Origin: [Mycobacterium] zoologicum
Lineage (GTDB): Bacteria > Actinomycetota > Actinomycetes > Mycobacteriales > Mycobacteriaceae
Assembly (NCBI RefSeq): GCF_020172665.1
Contig: NZ_CP083985.1
Coordinates: 3,663,046-3,727,045, forward strand
Direction: 5' to 3'
Length of the DNA: 64,000 bases
A program made the position numbers and the translations under genes. Below are positions 7,925 to 15,578 of this stretch, in pieces (position 1 is the first letter of the stretch; each line of letters opens with the position of its first letter). The notes under the pieces are model-generated. The model worked only from the letters and a program-made list of their open reading frames with translations. It made no database searches and had not been told where the DNA came from.

Positions 7925-7939
7925 GAGAATCATATTCTC
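7925..7939. promoter_or_regulatory. GAGAAT-N3-ATTCTC operator
   Basis: Perfect inverted repeat GAGAAT-CAT-ATTCTC, 23 bases upstream of the amidohydrolase start and overlapping the 3' end of the next upstream gene. The same element recurs at 56963, 63158 and 63281. Confidence 0.65.
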
Positions 7940-9489
7940 ATACCGGTGTCTGGTGCAACCTTCTCGGCAAGGTGCTTGCGCACCAGGTACTTCTGTACTT
8001 TCCCGCTGGCGGTGCGCGGGAAGTCCTCGATCGCGTGCAACTCCTCCGGCCACTTCTGCCGCGCCACACCGAGACGCTCGAAGTGCTCCCGCAGCTCCGC
8101 CAAACCCGGCAGCGCGCACTCGGGCCTGAGCCGGACCACCGCCGCGGCCCGCTCCCCCAGCCTGGTGTCGGGCACCGCGACCACCACCGCTTCGGCGACG
8201 GCCGGCATCGCCAGCAGCACTTCTTCGACCTCCACCGCGCTGATGTTCTCGCCGCCGCGGATGATCACGTCGGCCTTGCGGTCGGTGATGGTCAGATATC
8301 CGTCGTCGTCGAGCACGCCGACGTCGCCGGTGTGGTACCAGCCGTCGGCGTCGAACGCCGCCGCGGTCAGCGCGTCATCGGTGTAGCCCAGGCACAGGTC
8401 GGGCCCGCGGCTGAGAATCTCGCCGTCGGGGGCCAACCGGATCTCCACGCCCGGCCGCGCGTCGCCGTCGGTGAACAGCCGCTTGCCCTCCGGGGCGCTC
8501 ACCCCCGATCCGGAGATCGACGGATGCTCGGTGCTGCCGTAGGAGCGGAACACGAAGATGCCCAGGTCGGCCAGCCGGCGGGTGACCGCGGCGGGCACCG
8601 TGGAACCACCGAGGCCGACGTGGCGGATGTGCGCCAGATGCTCGTCGGTGAAGTCCGGATGGTCGAGCAGGCTGGTGACGAAATAGGGCGGCCCGCCGCC
8701 GATCGACACCCCCTGGGTGGCCATCAGCTTCAGCACCATCGCCGGATCCCAGACGTCGGCGAGGTCGATCGGCGCTCCCTCCAGCACCGGGATCAGGAAC
8801 GCGCCCACCATCCCGATGAAATGCCCGACCGGGGTGGCGGTGAGCTGACGGCCGCGGTCCGGTGGGTAATTGGCCAACAGCTGACGCGTCTCGCAGCACA
8901 GCGTCTGATGACTGTGCACGACACCCTTGGGCTGCCGGGTGGTGCCGGAGGTGAAGGCGATCAGCGCCGGAGCGCCGGGATCGGTGGCCAGGACGCCGGT
9001 CATCGGCTCGTCGGCGAGCAGGTCGTCGAAATCGCGGCCCACCACCCCGACAATCGGGACGTCCGCGCTCAGCTCGGGCTCATAAGCCATCCGCCCGAAC
9101 CGCTCGGCGGTGATGAACACCTTGGGCCGGCTCGCGGTCAGGATGTAGCCCACCTCCTTACGCCCGTAGAAGTGCACGACGGGCACCACCACCGCGCCCA
9201 GGAACGACGCCGCCCAGAACGTGGCGGCGGCCTCCATCCAGTTGGGCAGCTGGAAGGCGATCACGTCGCCGGGTCCCACGCCGCGCTCCGCCAGCCCCGC
9301 CGCCAGCCGGCGGGCGACGTGCTCCACCGTGGCGAAGGTGCCGAGCCACGGACGAACCTGCGAGTGCACCTCGAAGTGACAGTCGGGCGTAGCGGCCAGC
9401 CCGGCACCGAGCACGTCGCCCAGCGTCTCGCGGGTCCACCAGCCCTCGAATTCGTAGCGCCGCACCAGATCAGCAGGAATCTTTCGCAT
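7930..9489 (-). CDS. AMP-dependent acyl-CoA ligase (cyclohexanecarboxylate-CoA ligase-like)
   Basis: 519 aa. Adenylation motifs are TSGTTRQPKGVVHSH, YGSTEHPS, GWYHTGDVG and RKADVIIRGGENISAVEVE; the C-terminal acceptor lysine is in RTASGKVQKY. The N-terminal 'YEFEGWWTRETLGD' pattern resembles ligases acting on cyclic or aromatic acids (AliA-like), but the substrate is not proven. Start is ATG 9489; an AAAGGAG lies about 15-20 bases upstream, rather far, so the exact start is moderately sure. Divergent from the crotonase gene at 9547, with an ATTCTC...GAGAAT element between them. Confidence 0.85.
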   Translation of the reverse strand: MRKIPADLVRRYEFEGWWTRETLGDVLGAGLAATPDCHFEVHSQVRPWLGTFATVEHVARRLAAGLAERGVGPGDVIAFQLPNWMEAAATFWAASFLGAVVVPVVHFYGRKEVGYILTASRPKVFITAERFGRMAYEPELSADVPIVGVVGRDFDDLLADEPMTGVLATDPGAPALIAFTSGTTRQPKGVVHSHQTLCCETRQLLANYPPDRGRQLTATPVGHFIGMVGAFLIPVLEGAPIDLADVWDPAMVLKLMATQGVSIGGGPPYFVTSLLDHPDFTDEHLAHIRHVGLGGSTVPAAVTRRLADLGIFVFRSYGSTEHPSISGSGVSAPEGKRLFTDGDARPGVEIRLAPDGEILSRGPDLCLGYTDDALTAAAFDADGWYHTGDVGVLDDDGYLTITDRKADVIIRGGENISAVEVEEVLLAMPAVAEAVVVAVPDTRLGERAAAVVRLRPECALPGLAELREHFERLGVARQKWPEELHAIEDFPRTASGKVQKYLVRKHLAEKVAPDTGMRI

Positions 9490-9504
9490 CTCGCCAGCGA
9501 TGTT

Positions 9505-9532
9505 ATTCTCCTTTTTTGAGAATGCCAATATC
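9505..9532. promoter_or_regulatory. ATTCTC-N7-GAGAAT operator between divergent genes
   Basis: ATTCTC (9505-9510), seven bases, GAGAAT (9518-9523), then a weaker right half-site giving GAGAATGCCAATATC. It lies between the starts of the CoA ligase (minus) and the crotonase (plus), so one bound repressor could control both. The same layout recurs at 40819 and 56807. Confidence 0.55.
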
Positions 9533-9546
9533 GTGAGTGGAGAGCC

Positions 9547-10284
9547 ATGGCCGGGGCTGAGTTGAACGTGCAATGCGACGACGGCCTGGCCGTCATCACC
9601 ATCGACCGGCCGCAGGCCCGCAACGCGATCGCCCCGGAAACCATGGACCAACTCGACCGGGCGCTCGACGAGGCGGCCGGGGCGCGGGCACTGGTCATCA
9701 CCGGCGGCGGCGACCGGGCGTTCGTCTCCGGAGGTGACCTCAAGCAGCTCGCCGCCATCCGCACCGAACCGGATGCGGCGGCCATGGCCTGGCGGATGCG
9801 CACACTCTGCGACCGGATCGCGGCCTTCCCGGCGCCGGTGATCGCCGCGATGAACGGTCACGCACTGGGCGGGGGCGCCGAAGTCGCGGTCGCCGCCGAC
9901 ATCCGGATCGCCGCAGCGGACGTCAAGATCGCGTTCAACCAGGTGTCGCTGGCGATCATGCCGGCGTGGGGCGGCGCCGAGCGGCTGGCCGCCCTGGTGG
10001 GACGCAGTCAGGCGCTGCTGCTCGCCGGCACCGGCACCATGCTCGACGCCGCGGCCGCCGAACGGATCGGGCTGATCAACCGGGTGGTGCCCCGGGACTC
10101 GTTCGACGCCGACTGGCGTGCGCTGGCACGCTCGCTGGCCAATCCGTCGGCCGTCGAGATCAAACGGGTGATCGACGGCGCGTCACCGGACGAGGCGGTG
10201 GCGGCGTTCGCGCGGCTGTGGGTGGCCGACGACCATTGGGCGGCCGCGGATCGACTGGACCAGCAGCGCAGGGCGCAGAGCTAG
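9547..10284 (+). CDS. enoyl-CoA hydratase/isomerase family protein
   Basis: 245 aa crotonase fold. The oxyanion-hole region is FVSGGDLKQL and the CoA/active-site helix NGHALGGGAEVAVAADI, which keeps the first catalytic Glu (GAE). Where hydratases have the second Glu (PE.LLG.IPG) this protein has FNQVSLAIMP, i.e. Gln. It may therefore be an isomerase, hydrolase or weaker hydratase rather than a classical EchA (inference). GTGGAGAGCC precedes the ATG. It converges on the TetR gene with a 4-base coding overlap at the stops. Confidence 0.85.
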   Translation: MAGAELNVQCDDGLAVITIDRPQARNAIAPETMDQLDRALDEAAGARALVITGGGDRAFVSGGDLKQLAAIRTEPDAAAMAWRMRTLCDRIAAFPAPVIAAMNGHALGGGAEVAVAADIRIAAADVKIAFNQVSLAIMPAWGGAERLAALVGRSQALLLAGTGTMLDAAAAERIGLINRVVPRDSFDADWRALARSLANPSAVEIKRVIDGASPDEAVAAFARLWVADDHWAAADRLDQQRRAQS

Positions 10285-10934
10285 TGCGCCGCCGACTCCG
10301 TCAGCACCGCGGCTTCGCCGGCCGGTTCGCCCTCGAGTCGGTGCAGCCAGCGTTCCACGAACTCGACGGTCTGGGCGTGGCCGAGCGTCATGCCCAGCGC
10401 CTCCTGTTCGATGATCAGCATCCGCGATGCGCTGGTCATCAGCACCATCAGCACCGTCGGCGGGAACTCCTGCGTATCGATGCCGTAGCGCTGCAGCAGT
10501 CCGGCCACCGCCTCGATCTGTTCAGCGCGCAGCCGTTCGGCGTAGTCCGCGATCTCGGCCCGCAGCGCCGCACGCTGGTTGGCCAGCGCCATGAACTGCA
10601 TGGTCAGCGCGGTCCCCGCCGGGTCGGTGTTGAACCGCCACAGCGCCCACAGCGGCTGCGGGGACGCCAGCACCGCGGCCTGATCGGCCAGCCCCTGATC
10701 ACCCCGGCGGCGAAACACCGCCAGGAAGAGGTCGTCCATGGTGCGGAAGTAGTAGTGCACCAACTGGTGTTTCAACCCGGCCTGCTCGGCCACCCGCCGT
10801 GAACTGACCGCGGTGGCACCGAGGGTCACCAGCAGTTGTTCAGCAGCGTCGAGCAGCAGCGTCCGGTTCTTGGCGTCCGGGGCGCCAATCCTGCGCTGCC
10901 CCTTGTCCGAATCGGTCACCTCGTGGCTCCGCAT
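10281..10934 (-). CDS. TetR-family transcriptional regulator
   Basis: 217 aa. The helix-turn-helix lies at about residues 25-70 (LLDAAEQLL...VSSRRVAEQAGL...LVHYYFRTMDDL), with an all-helical C-terminal domain typical of TetR proteins. It is divergent from the P450 operon beginning at 11059; the 124-base gap holds the palindrome CAAGTGC-CCA-GCACTTG, the best candidate operator for this protein. Its 3' end overlaps the crotonase stop. Ligand unknown; the likely regulon is the P450/SDR/kinase operon to its right. Confidence 0.9.
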   Translation of the reverse strand: MRSHEVTDSDKGQRRIGAPDAKNRTLLLDAAEQLLVTLGATAVSSRRVAEQAGLKHQLVHYYFRTMDDLFLAVFRRRGDQGLADQAAVLASPQPLWALWRFNTDPAGTALTMQFMALANQRAALRAEIADYAERLRAEQIEAVAGLLQRYGIDTQEFPPTVLMVLMTSASRMLIIEQEALGMTLGHAQTVEFVERWLHRLEGEPAGEAAVLTESAAH

Positions 10935-11014
10935 CTATGCAATCCACCTTTACACCTAGCCCGGCCAGCGTAATGCCCGGCAAGCCTTGACCCCCCAACC
11001 CCGCCCATGCTAAG

Positions 11015-11031
11015 CAAGTGCCCAGCACTTG
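11015..11031. promoter_or_regulatory. 17-bp palindrome upstream of P450 operon
   Basis: CAAGTGC-CCA-GCACTTG, a perfect inverted repeat 27 bases before the P450 start and in the gap divergent to the TetR gene at 10281-10934. Probable operator of that TetR. The rest of the gap (10935-11058) shows no other feature. Confidence 0.65.
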
Positions 11032-11058
11032 TCAGGCTGTTCATCAGAGAGGTCCACC

Positions 11059-12357
11059 TTGACTGACTTCGACACCATCGACTTCTTCACCGATCAGACC
11101 CTGGTGCCCGACCCGCACCCGTACTTCGACCACCTGCGGGCCAAAGGCCCGGTGACCCCGCTGGGCGTCTACGACGTGGTCGCGGTGACCGGCCACGAAG
11201 AGGCCAACGAGATCTACCGCGACTCCGACACCTACTCCAACCTGGTGGCCGTCGGCGGTCCCTTCCCGCCGCTGCCGTTCACCCCTGAGGGCGACGACAT
11301 CAGCGAGCAGATCGAGGCGCACCGCCACCTGATGCCGATGACCGAACACATGGTCACCATGGACCCGCCGATGCACACCAAGGCCCGGTCGCTGCTGAGC
11401 AGGCTGCTCACCCCCAAGCGGCTCAAGGAGAACCAGGACTTCATGTGGCAGCTCGCCGACCGGCAGCTGGACTATTTCGCCGACAGCGGGAAGTGCGAAT
11501 TCCTCTCCGAGTACGCCCGGCCGTTCGCGCTGTTGGTGATCGCCGACCTGCTCGGGGTTCCCGAGGAAGACCGCCCGGCATTCCAGCAGGTGCTCGGCGC
11601 ACCGCAGCCGGGCGCTCGCATCGGCTCGCTGGACCACGAGGAACTGGCGCATGACCCGCTGGGCTGGCTGGACGACAAGTTCAGCCGTTACCTCAGCGAG
11701 CGGCGGGAGAGCCCGCGCGGTGACGTGCTGACCGATCTGGCCACCGCCACCTACGAGGACGGTTCGATCCCCGAGATCGCCGACGTGGTCAAGAGCGCCA
11801 CCTTCCTGTTCGGCGCCGGGCAGGAGACCACCACCAAACTGCTCAGCGCCGCACTGCGGTTCCTGGCCGAGGACCCCTCGCTGGTGGAGGCGTTGCGCTC
11901 GGACCGCAGCAAGATCCCGAACTTCCTCGAAGAGACCCTCCGGATGGAGAGCCCGGTCAAGACCGACCCCCGGCTGGTCCGCAAGACCACCACGCTGGGT
12001 GGGGTCACGCTCAAGGCCGGCACCGTCGTGGTCATGTTCCCCGGGGCGATCAACCGCGACCCCCGCAAGTTCGACGAGCCCCACGAGTTCCGCATCGACC
12101 GGGCCAACGTGCGCGAGCACCTGGCGTTCGCCCGCGGCACCCACACCTGCCCGGGCTCACCGCTGGCCCGCGCCGAGAGCCGAATCTCGTTGGAGCGCAT
12201 CCTCGATCGGATGGCCGACATCCGGCTCGACGAGGCCGCGCACGGCCCGGCAGGCGACCGCAGGTTCACCTTCGAGCCGACGTTCATCCTGCGCGGCCTG
12301 ACCGAACTGCATCTGGAATTCACCCCGGTGGCGGCTCCGGTCACCGCCGGCCTTTGA
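11059..12357 (+). CDS. cytochrome P450
   Basis: About 432 aa, soluble bacterial P450. The I-helix has FGAGQETT (251-258), the ExxR is ETLR (292-295), and the haem loop FARGTHTCPG has the cysteine ligand at residue 364. It hydroxylates a small hydrophobic substrate with electrons from a ferredoxin, none of which is encoded next to it. The TTG at 11059 is chosen, since GAGAGG lies seven bases upstream; an upstream TTG at 11029 would lie inside the operator palindrome. It leads a plus-strand operon with a second P450, a mycofactocin-type SDR and a kinase-like gene. Confidence 0.95.
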   Translation: MTDFDTIDFFTDQTLVPDPHPYFDHLRAKGPVTPLGVYDVVAVTGHEEANEIYRDSDTYSNLVAVGGPFPPLPFTPEGDDISEQIEAHRHLMPMTEHMVTMDPPMHTKARSLLSRLLTPKRLKENQDFMWQLADRQLDYFADSGKCEFLSEYARPFALLVIADLLGVPEEDRPAFQQVLGAPQPGARIGSLDHEELAHDPLGWLDDKFSRYLSERRESPRGDVLTDLATATYEDGSIPEIADVVKSATFLFGAGQETTTKLLSAALRFLAEDPSLVEALRSDRSKIPNFLEETLRMESPVKTDPRLVRKTTTLGGVTLKAGTVVVMFPGAINRDPRKFDEPHEFRIDRANVREHLAFARGTHTCPGSPLARAESRISLERILDRMADIRLDEAAHGPAGDRRFTFEPTFILRGLTELHLEFTPVAAPVTAGL

Positions 12358-12386
12358 CCTCAGCTCTGTCGAAAGAACGGAAAACC

Positions 12387-13592
12387 ATGACGGCCACCAC
12401 CACCGACGAAGCACGCTATGACCCATACGACGTTGAACTCAACAACGATCCGTACCCGATGTTTCGCCGGCTGCGCGAAGAGGCGCCGCTGTACTACAAC
12501 GAAGAGCACGACTTCTACGCCTTGAGCCGGTTCGACGACGTCCACGCCGCGTTCACCGACTACCAGACGTTCAGCTCGGCCAAGGGCGCGGTTCTGGAGA
12601 TCATCAAGTCCGGCATGGAGATTCCGCCGGGGATCCTGATATTCGAGGACCCGCCGATCCACGACATCCACCGCAACCTGATGGCCGGCATGTTCAGCCC
12701 ACGCCGGATGAACGCCCTGGAATCGCAGATCCGGGAGTACTGCGCGCGCTGCCTGGACCCATTGGTGGGCACCGGGAAGTTCGACTTCGTGGGCGACCTC
12801 GGCGCGGAGATGCCGATGCGGGTGATCGGGATGCTGCTGGGCATCCCCGAGGACGACCAGAAGCGCGTCACCGACCACGGCGATGCCACCATCCGCACCG
12901 AGCCCGGTCAGAAGATGACCGACAACCCCGACGGTCCGATCGCCACCGGCGACGTGTTCGCCGACTACATCGACTGGCGTGCCAAGCACCCCTCCGACGA
13001 CCTGATCACCGAACTGATGAACGCCGAGTTCGAAGACGAGCACGGCGTCCGGCGCAAGATGGGCCGCGAGGAACTGCACCTGTTCCTGACGGTCCTGGCC
13101 ACCGCCGGAAGTGAGACCACCACCCGGCTGATCGGTTGGGCCGGAAAGGTTCTGGCCGAACACCCCGACCAGCGCCGCGAGATGGCGAACAACTTCGCGC
13201 TGATCCCGCGGGCGGTCGAAGAGCTGGTCCGCTTCGAGCCACCGGCACCGCAGGCAGCGCGCTACGTCACCCGCGACATCGAGTACTACGGCCAGACGGT
13301 GCCCGAGGGTTCGGCGATGTTGCTGCTCATCGGTGCCGCCAACCGGGACCACCGCAGGTTCCCGCCGGACGGCGACGTGTTCGACATCCACCGCGAACGC
13401 CGCCCGCACCTGGGCTTCGGTCAGGGCACCCACTTCTGCGTGGGCAACGCGCTGGCACGGTTGGAGGCACGGATCGCCCTGGAGGAGATCCTCAAGCGCT
13501 TCCCCGACTGGGACGTCGACCTCACCGCGACGTCGATCTCCCCGACGTCGACGGTGCGAGGCTGGGTCTCGATGCCGGCGATCATCCCCTGA
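12387..13592 (+). CDS. cytochrome P450
   Basis: About 401 aa. The I-helix is TAGSETTTR (240-245 region), ExxR is ELVR (279-282), and the haem-binding loop FGQGTHFCVG carries Cys 351. The enzyme is distinct from the upstream P450, with only family-level similarity, so the pair may act on successive positions or related substrates. ATG 12387 (MTATTTDEARYDPYD) is chosen over an in-frame upstream ATG at 12354 that overlaps the previous stop. The next gene, an SDR of the mycofactocin group, could oxidise the alcohol made by these P450s. Confidence 0.95.
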   Translation: MTATTTDEARYDPYDVELNNDPYPMFRRLREEAPLYYNEEHDFYALSRFDDVHAAFTDYQTFSSAKGAVLEIIKSGMEIPPGILIFEDPPIHDIHRNLMAGMFSPRRMNALESQIREYCARCLDPLVGTGKFDFVGDLGAEMPMRVIGMLLGIPEDDQKRVTDHGDATIRTEPGQKMTDNPDGPIATGDVFADYIDWRAKHPSDDLITELMNAEFEDEHGVRRKMGREELHLFLTVLATAGSETTTRLIGWAGKVLAEHPDQRREMANNFALIPRAVEELVRFEPPAPQAARYVTRDIEYYGQTVPEGSAMLLLIGAANRDHRRFPPDGDVFDIHRERRPHLGFGQGTHFCVGNALARLEARIALEEILKRFPDWDVDLTATSISPTSTVRGWVSMPAIIP

Positions 13593-13626
13593 ATCAGATT
13601 CCGTACCAAGAAGAATTGAGGTTTCC

Positions 13627-14466
13627 ATGACCGGACGCGTAGAAGGCAAGGTCGCATTCATCACCGGCGCGGCACACGGCCAGGGCCGCAGCCACGCGGT
13701 GCGACTGGCCGAGGAGGGCGCCGACATCATCGCGATCGACGTGTGTAAGCCGATCGTCGAGAACTCGCCCATCCCGCCGGCCACGCCGGAGGAATTGGCC
13801 GAGACCGTCGACCTGGTCAAGGCGCGCGGTCGCCGGATCTTCACCGCCGAGGTCGACGTCCGTGACTACGACGGGCTCAAGGCCGCGGTGGACGCCGGGG
13901 TGGAAGAGCTGGGCCGCCTCGACATCATCGTCGCCAACGCCGGCATCGGCAACGGCGGCGACACCCTGGACCAGTGCAGCGAACACGACTGGCAGGAGAT
14001 GATCGACATCAACCTGTCCGGTGTGTGGAAGACCGTCAAAGCCGGTGTGCCGCACCTGATCGCCGGCGGTAGGGGCGGCTCGATCGTCCTGACCAGCTCG
14101 GTGGGCGGGTTGAAGGCCTACCCGCACTGCGGCAACTACGTGGCCGCCAAGCACGGCGTCGTGGGCGTCATGCGCTCGTTCGCCGTCGAGTTGGGTCACC
14201 AGAACATCCGGGTCAACACCGTGCACCCCACCCACGTCAGCACCGGGATGATCATGAACGAGGGCACCTGGAAGATGTTCCGCCCCGACCTGGAGAACCC
14301 GGGCCCCGACGACATGGCGCCGATCTGCCAGATGTTCCACACCCTGCCCATCCCGTGGGTGGACGCGGTGGACATCAGTAACGCCGTGCTGTTCCTGGCC
14401 TCCGACGAGGCGCGCTACATCACCGGTGTCACCCTGCCGGTGGACGCGGGTAGCTGCTTGAAGTGA
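13627..14466 (+). CDS. mycofactocin-coupled SDR family oxidoreductase
   Basis: 279 aa. It begins MTGRVEGKVAFITGAAHGQG, with the Gly-rich cofactor loop and the GQGRSHA signature typical of the SDR subgroup with non-exchangeable NAD whose electron carrier is mycofactocin. NAG (VANAGIG), a catalytic Ser in LTSSVGG and Tyr-x3-Lys (NYVAAKHG) are present. The C-terminal RYITGVTLPVDAG is standard. It probably oxidises an alcohol made by the upstream P450s. ATTGAGG precedes the ATG. The mycofactocin biosynthesis genes are not in the window. Confidence 0.9.
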   Translation: MTGRVEGKVAFITGAAHGQGRSHAVRLAEEGADIIAIDVCKPIVENSPIPPATPEELAETVDLVKARGRRIFTAEVDVRDYDGLKAAVDAGVEELGRLDIIVANAGIGNGGDTLDQCSEHDWQEMIDINLSGVWKTVKAGVPHLIAGGRGGSIVLTSSVGGLKAYPHCGNYVAAKHGVVGVMRSFAVELGHQNIRVNTVHPTHVSTGMIMNEGTWKMFRPDLENPGPDDMAPICQMFHTLPIPWVDAVDISNAVLFLASDEARYITGVTLPVDAGSCLK

Positions 14467-15539
14467 CCTCACCGGCCACTCCCGACAGCTGGGAAGCAAT
14501 CTCACCGGAGTGGATGACCGCGACGCTCAGCGGTCACCACCCCGGTGCGGTCGTGGAGTCGGTCGCGGTCGCGTTGCGCGACGACGGCACAAACCGGCGA
14601 GCACGATTGGCATTGCGCTACTCGCGGGGCAGCGGGCCGGAGACGGTCTTCGTCAAAGCGGTCGATCCCGAACATGCCGACCTGGTCGAGTTGACCAGCG
14701 GTCTCTACCACGAGCCGCGCCTGTTCCTGTCCGACATCGTTCTGCCGCTTGATCATCCGAAGGTCTACCGATCGCTTATCGATGAGCAGCGCCGAGATTT
14801 CCTGCTGGTGATGGAGGACGTCGTTGCTCGCGGGGCCGAACCGCGTGACGCGACGCGACCGCTCAGTGTTGACGAGGCGGCGCAGGGGGTCCGCGGTCTG
14901 GCACGGATGCACGGTGCGTTCTGGGGAGCACGCATCGCCGACAACCCGGCGCTGGACTGGGTGGAGCCGTTCGTGCCGTTCGCCGGTTTGGAAATGGCTC
15001 CGCTCGAAGTTGCCTACCAGCGGCTGGGCGACTCGGTCCCCGCCGAGATCACCACCATGACCGGCGCGGAGCTATTCGGTGACATCTGGGCTCGTTACAT
15101 CCGCGGCCTGACCCGGGGCCCACAGACCCTGCTGCATGGTGACCCGCACCTCGGAAACACCTACGTGTTGCCGGACGGCGATGTCGGCTTCCTGGACTGG
15201 CAGATGGTGCGTCACGGCAACTTCTCACTGGACCTGGGTTACTTTCTGCAGGGCGCATTGACCATTGCCGACCGGCGCACCAGCGAACGCGCACTGCTGG
15301 AGGAATACCGTGGGGCCCTGGGCCTTCCGGCCGCAGAGTTGCCGTCGGCCGAAGAGATCTGGTTGCACTACCGGGCGTCAGCCGCGCACGGGTTGGCGAT
15401 CTGGATCGCGACGCTCAGCGGGGGCGACAGCTGGCAGCGCCCGGACATCAGCCTGGCGTTCGCGCAGCGCTATGCCGCGACCTTCACCGATCTGGACACC
15501 CGTGCGGCATTGGATGACATTTCGAGCCTTTCCGGCTAG
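14463..15539 (+). CDS. aminoglycoside/ecdysteroid-kinase-like phosphotransferase
   Basis: 358 aa. Catalytic-loop motif LLHGDPHLGNTYV (H-x-D-x4-N) and the metal Asp in GFLDWQ are intact, as in APH/choline-kinase-fold enzymes that phosphorylate small hydroxylated molecules. A lysine (TVFVKAV) occupies the usual ATP-anchoring strand. It starts with GTG 14463 in a GTGA overlap with the SDR stop, so it belongs to the P450 operon. Phosphorylation of a hydroxylated intermediate is a reasonable inference. An antibiotic-resistance role is less likely given the context. Confidence 0.85.
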   Translation: MTSPATPDSWEAISPEWMTATLSGHHPGAVVESVAVALRDDGTNRRARLALRYSRGSGPETVFVKAVDPEHADLVELTSGLYHEPRLFLSDIVLPLDHPKVYRSLIDEQRRDFLLVMEDVVARGAEPRDATRPLSVDEAAQGVRGLARMHGAFWGARIADNPALDWVEPFVPFAGLEMAPLEVAYQRLGDSVPAEITTMTGAELFGDIWARYIRGLTRGPQTLLHGDPHLGNTYVLPDGDVGFLDWQMVRHGNFSLDLGYFLQGALTIADRRTSERALLEEYRGALGLPAAELPSAEEIWLHYRASAAHGLAIWIATLSGGDSWQRPDISLAFAQRYAATFTDLDTRAALDDISSLSG

Positions 15540-15543
15540 CCGG

Positions 15544-15574
15544 GGTGCTGCCGTCCGAGGGGTACGGCGGCACC
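15544..15574. terminator. hairpin between convergent genes
   Basis: Stem GGTGCTGCCGT / ACGGCGGCACC (10 of 11 pairs) around a 9-base loop, filling the 39-base gap between the convergent stops at 15539 and 15579. No U-run, as is usual in mycobacteria; probably a bidirectional terminator. Confidence 0.6.
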
Positions 15575-15578
15575 ACGG

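Noticed and set aside
7894..9519. 541-codon plus-strand frame
   Set aside because: Antisense to the CoA ligase at 7930-9489, whose motifs are intact; low-complexity His/Arg/Gly composition.
11029..11058. TTG 11029 as start of the first P450
   Set aside because: It lies within the operator palindrome and has no ribosome binding site, unlike TTG 11059.
14463..15539. Antibiotic-resistance aminoglycoside phosphotransferase
   Set aside because: Only the general kinase fold is shared, and it is translationally coupled to P450/SDR genes; a metabolic substrate is more likely.
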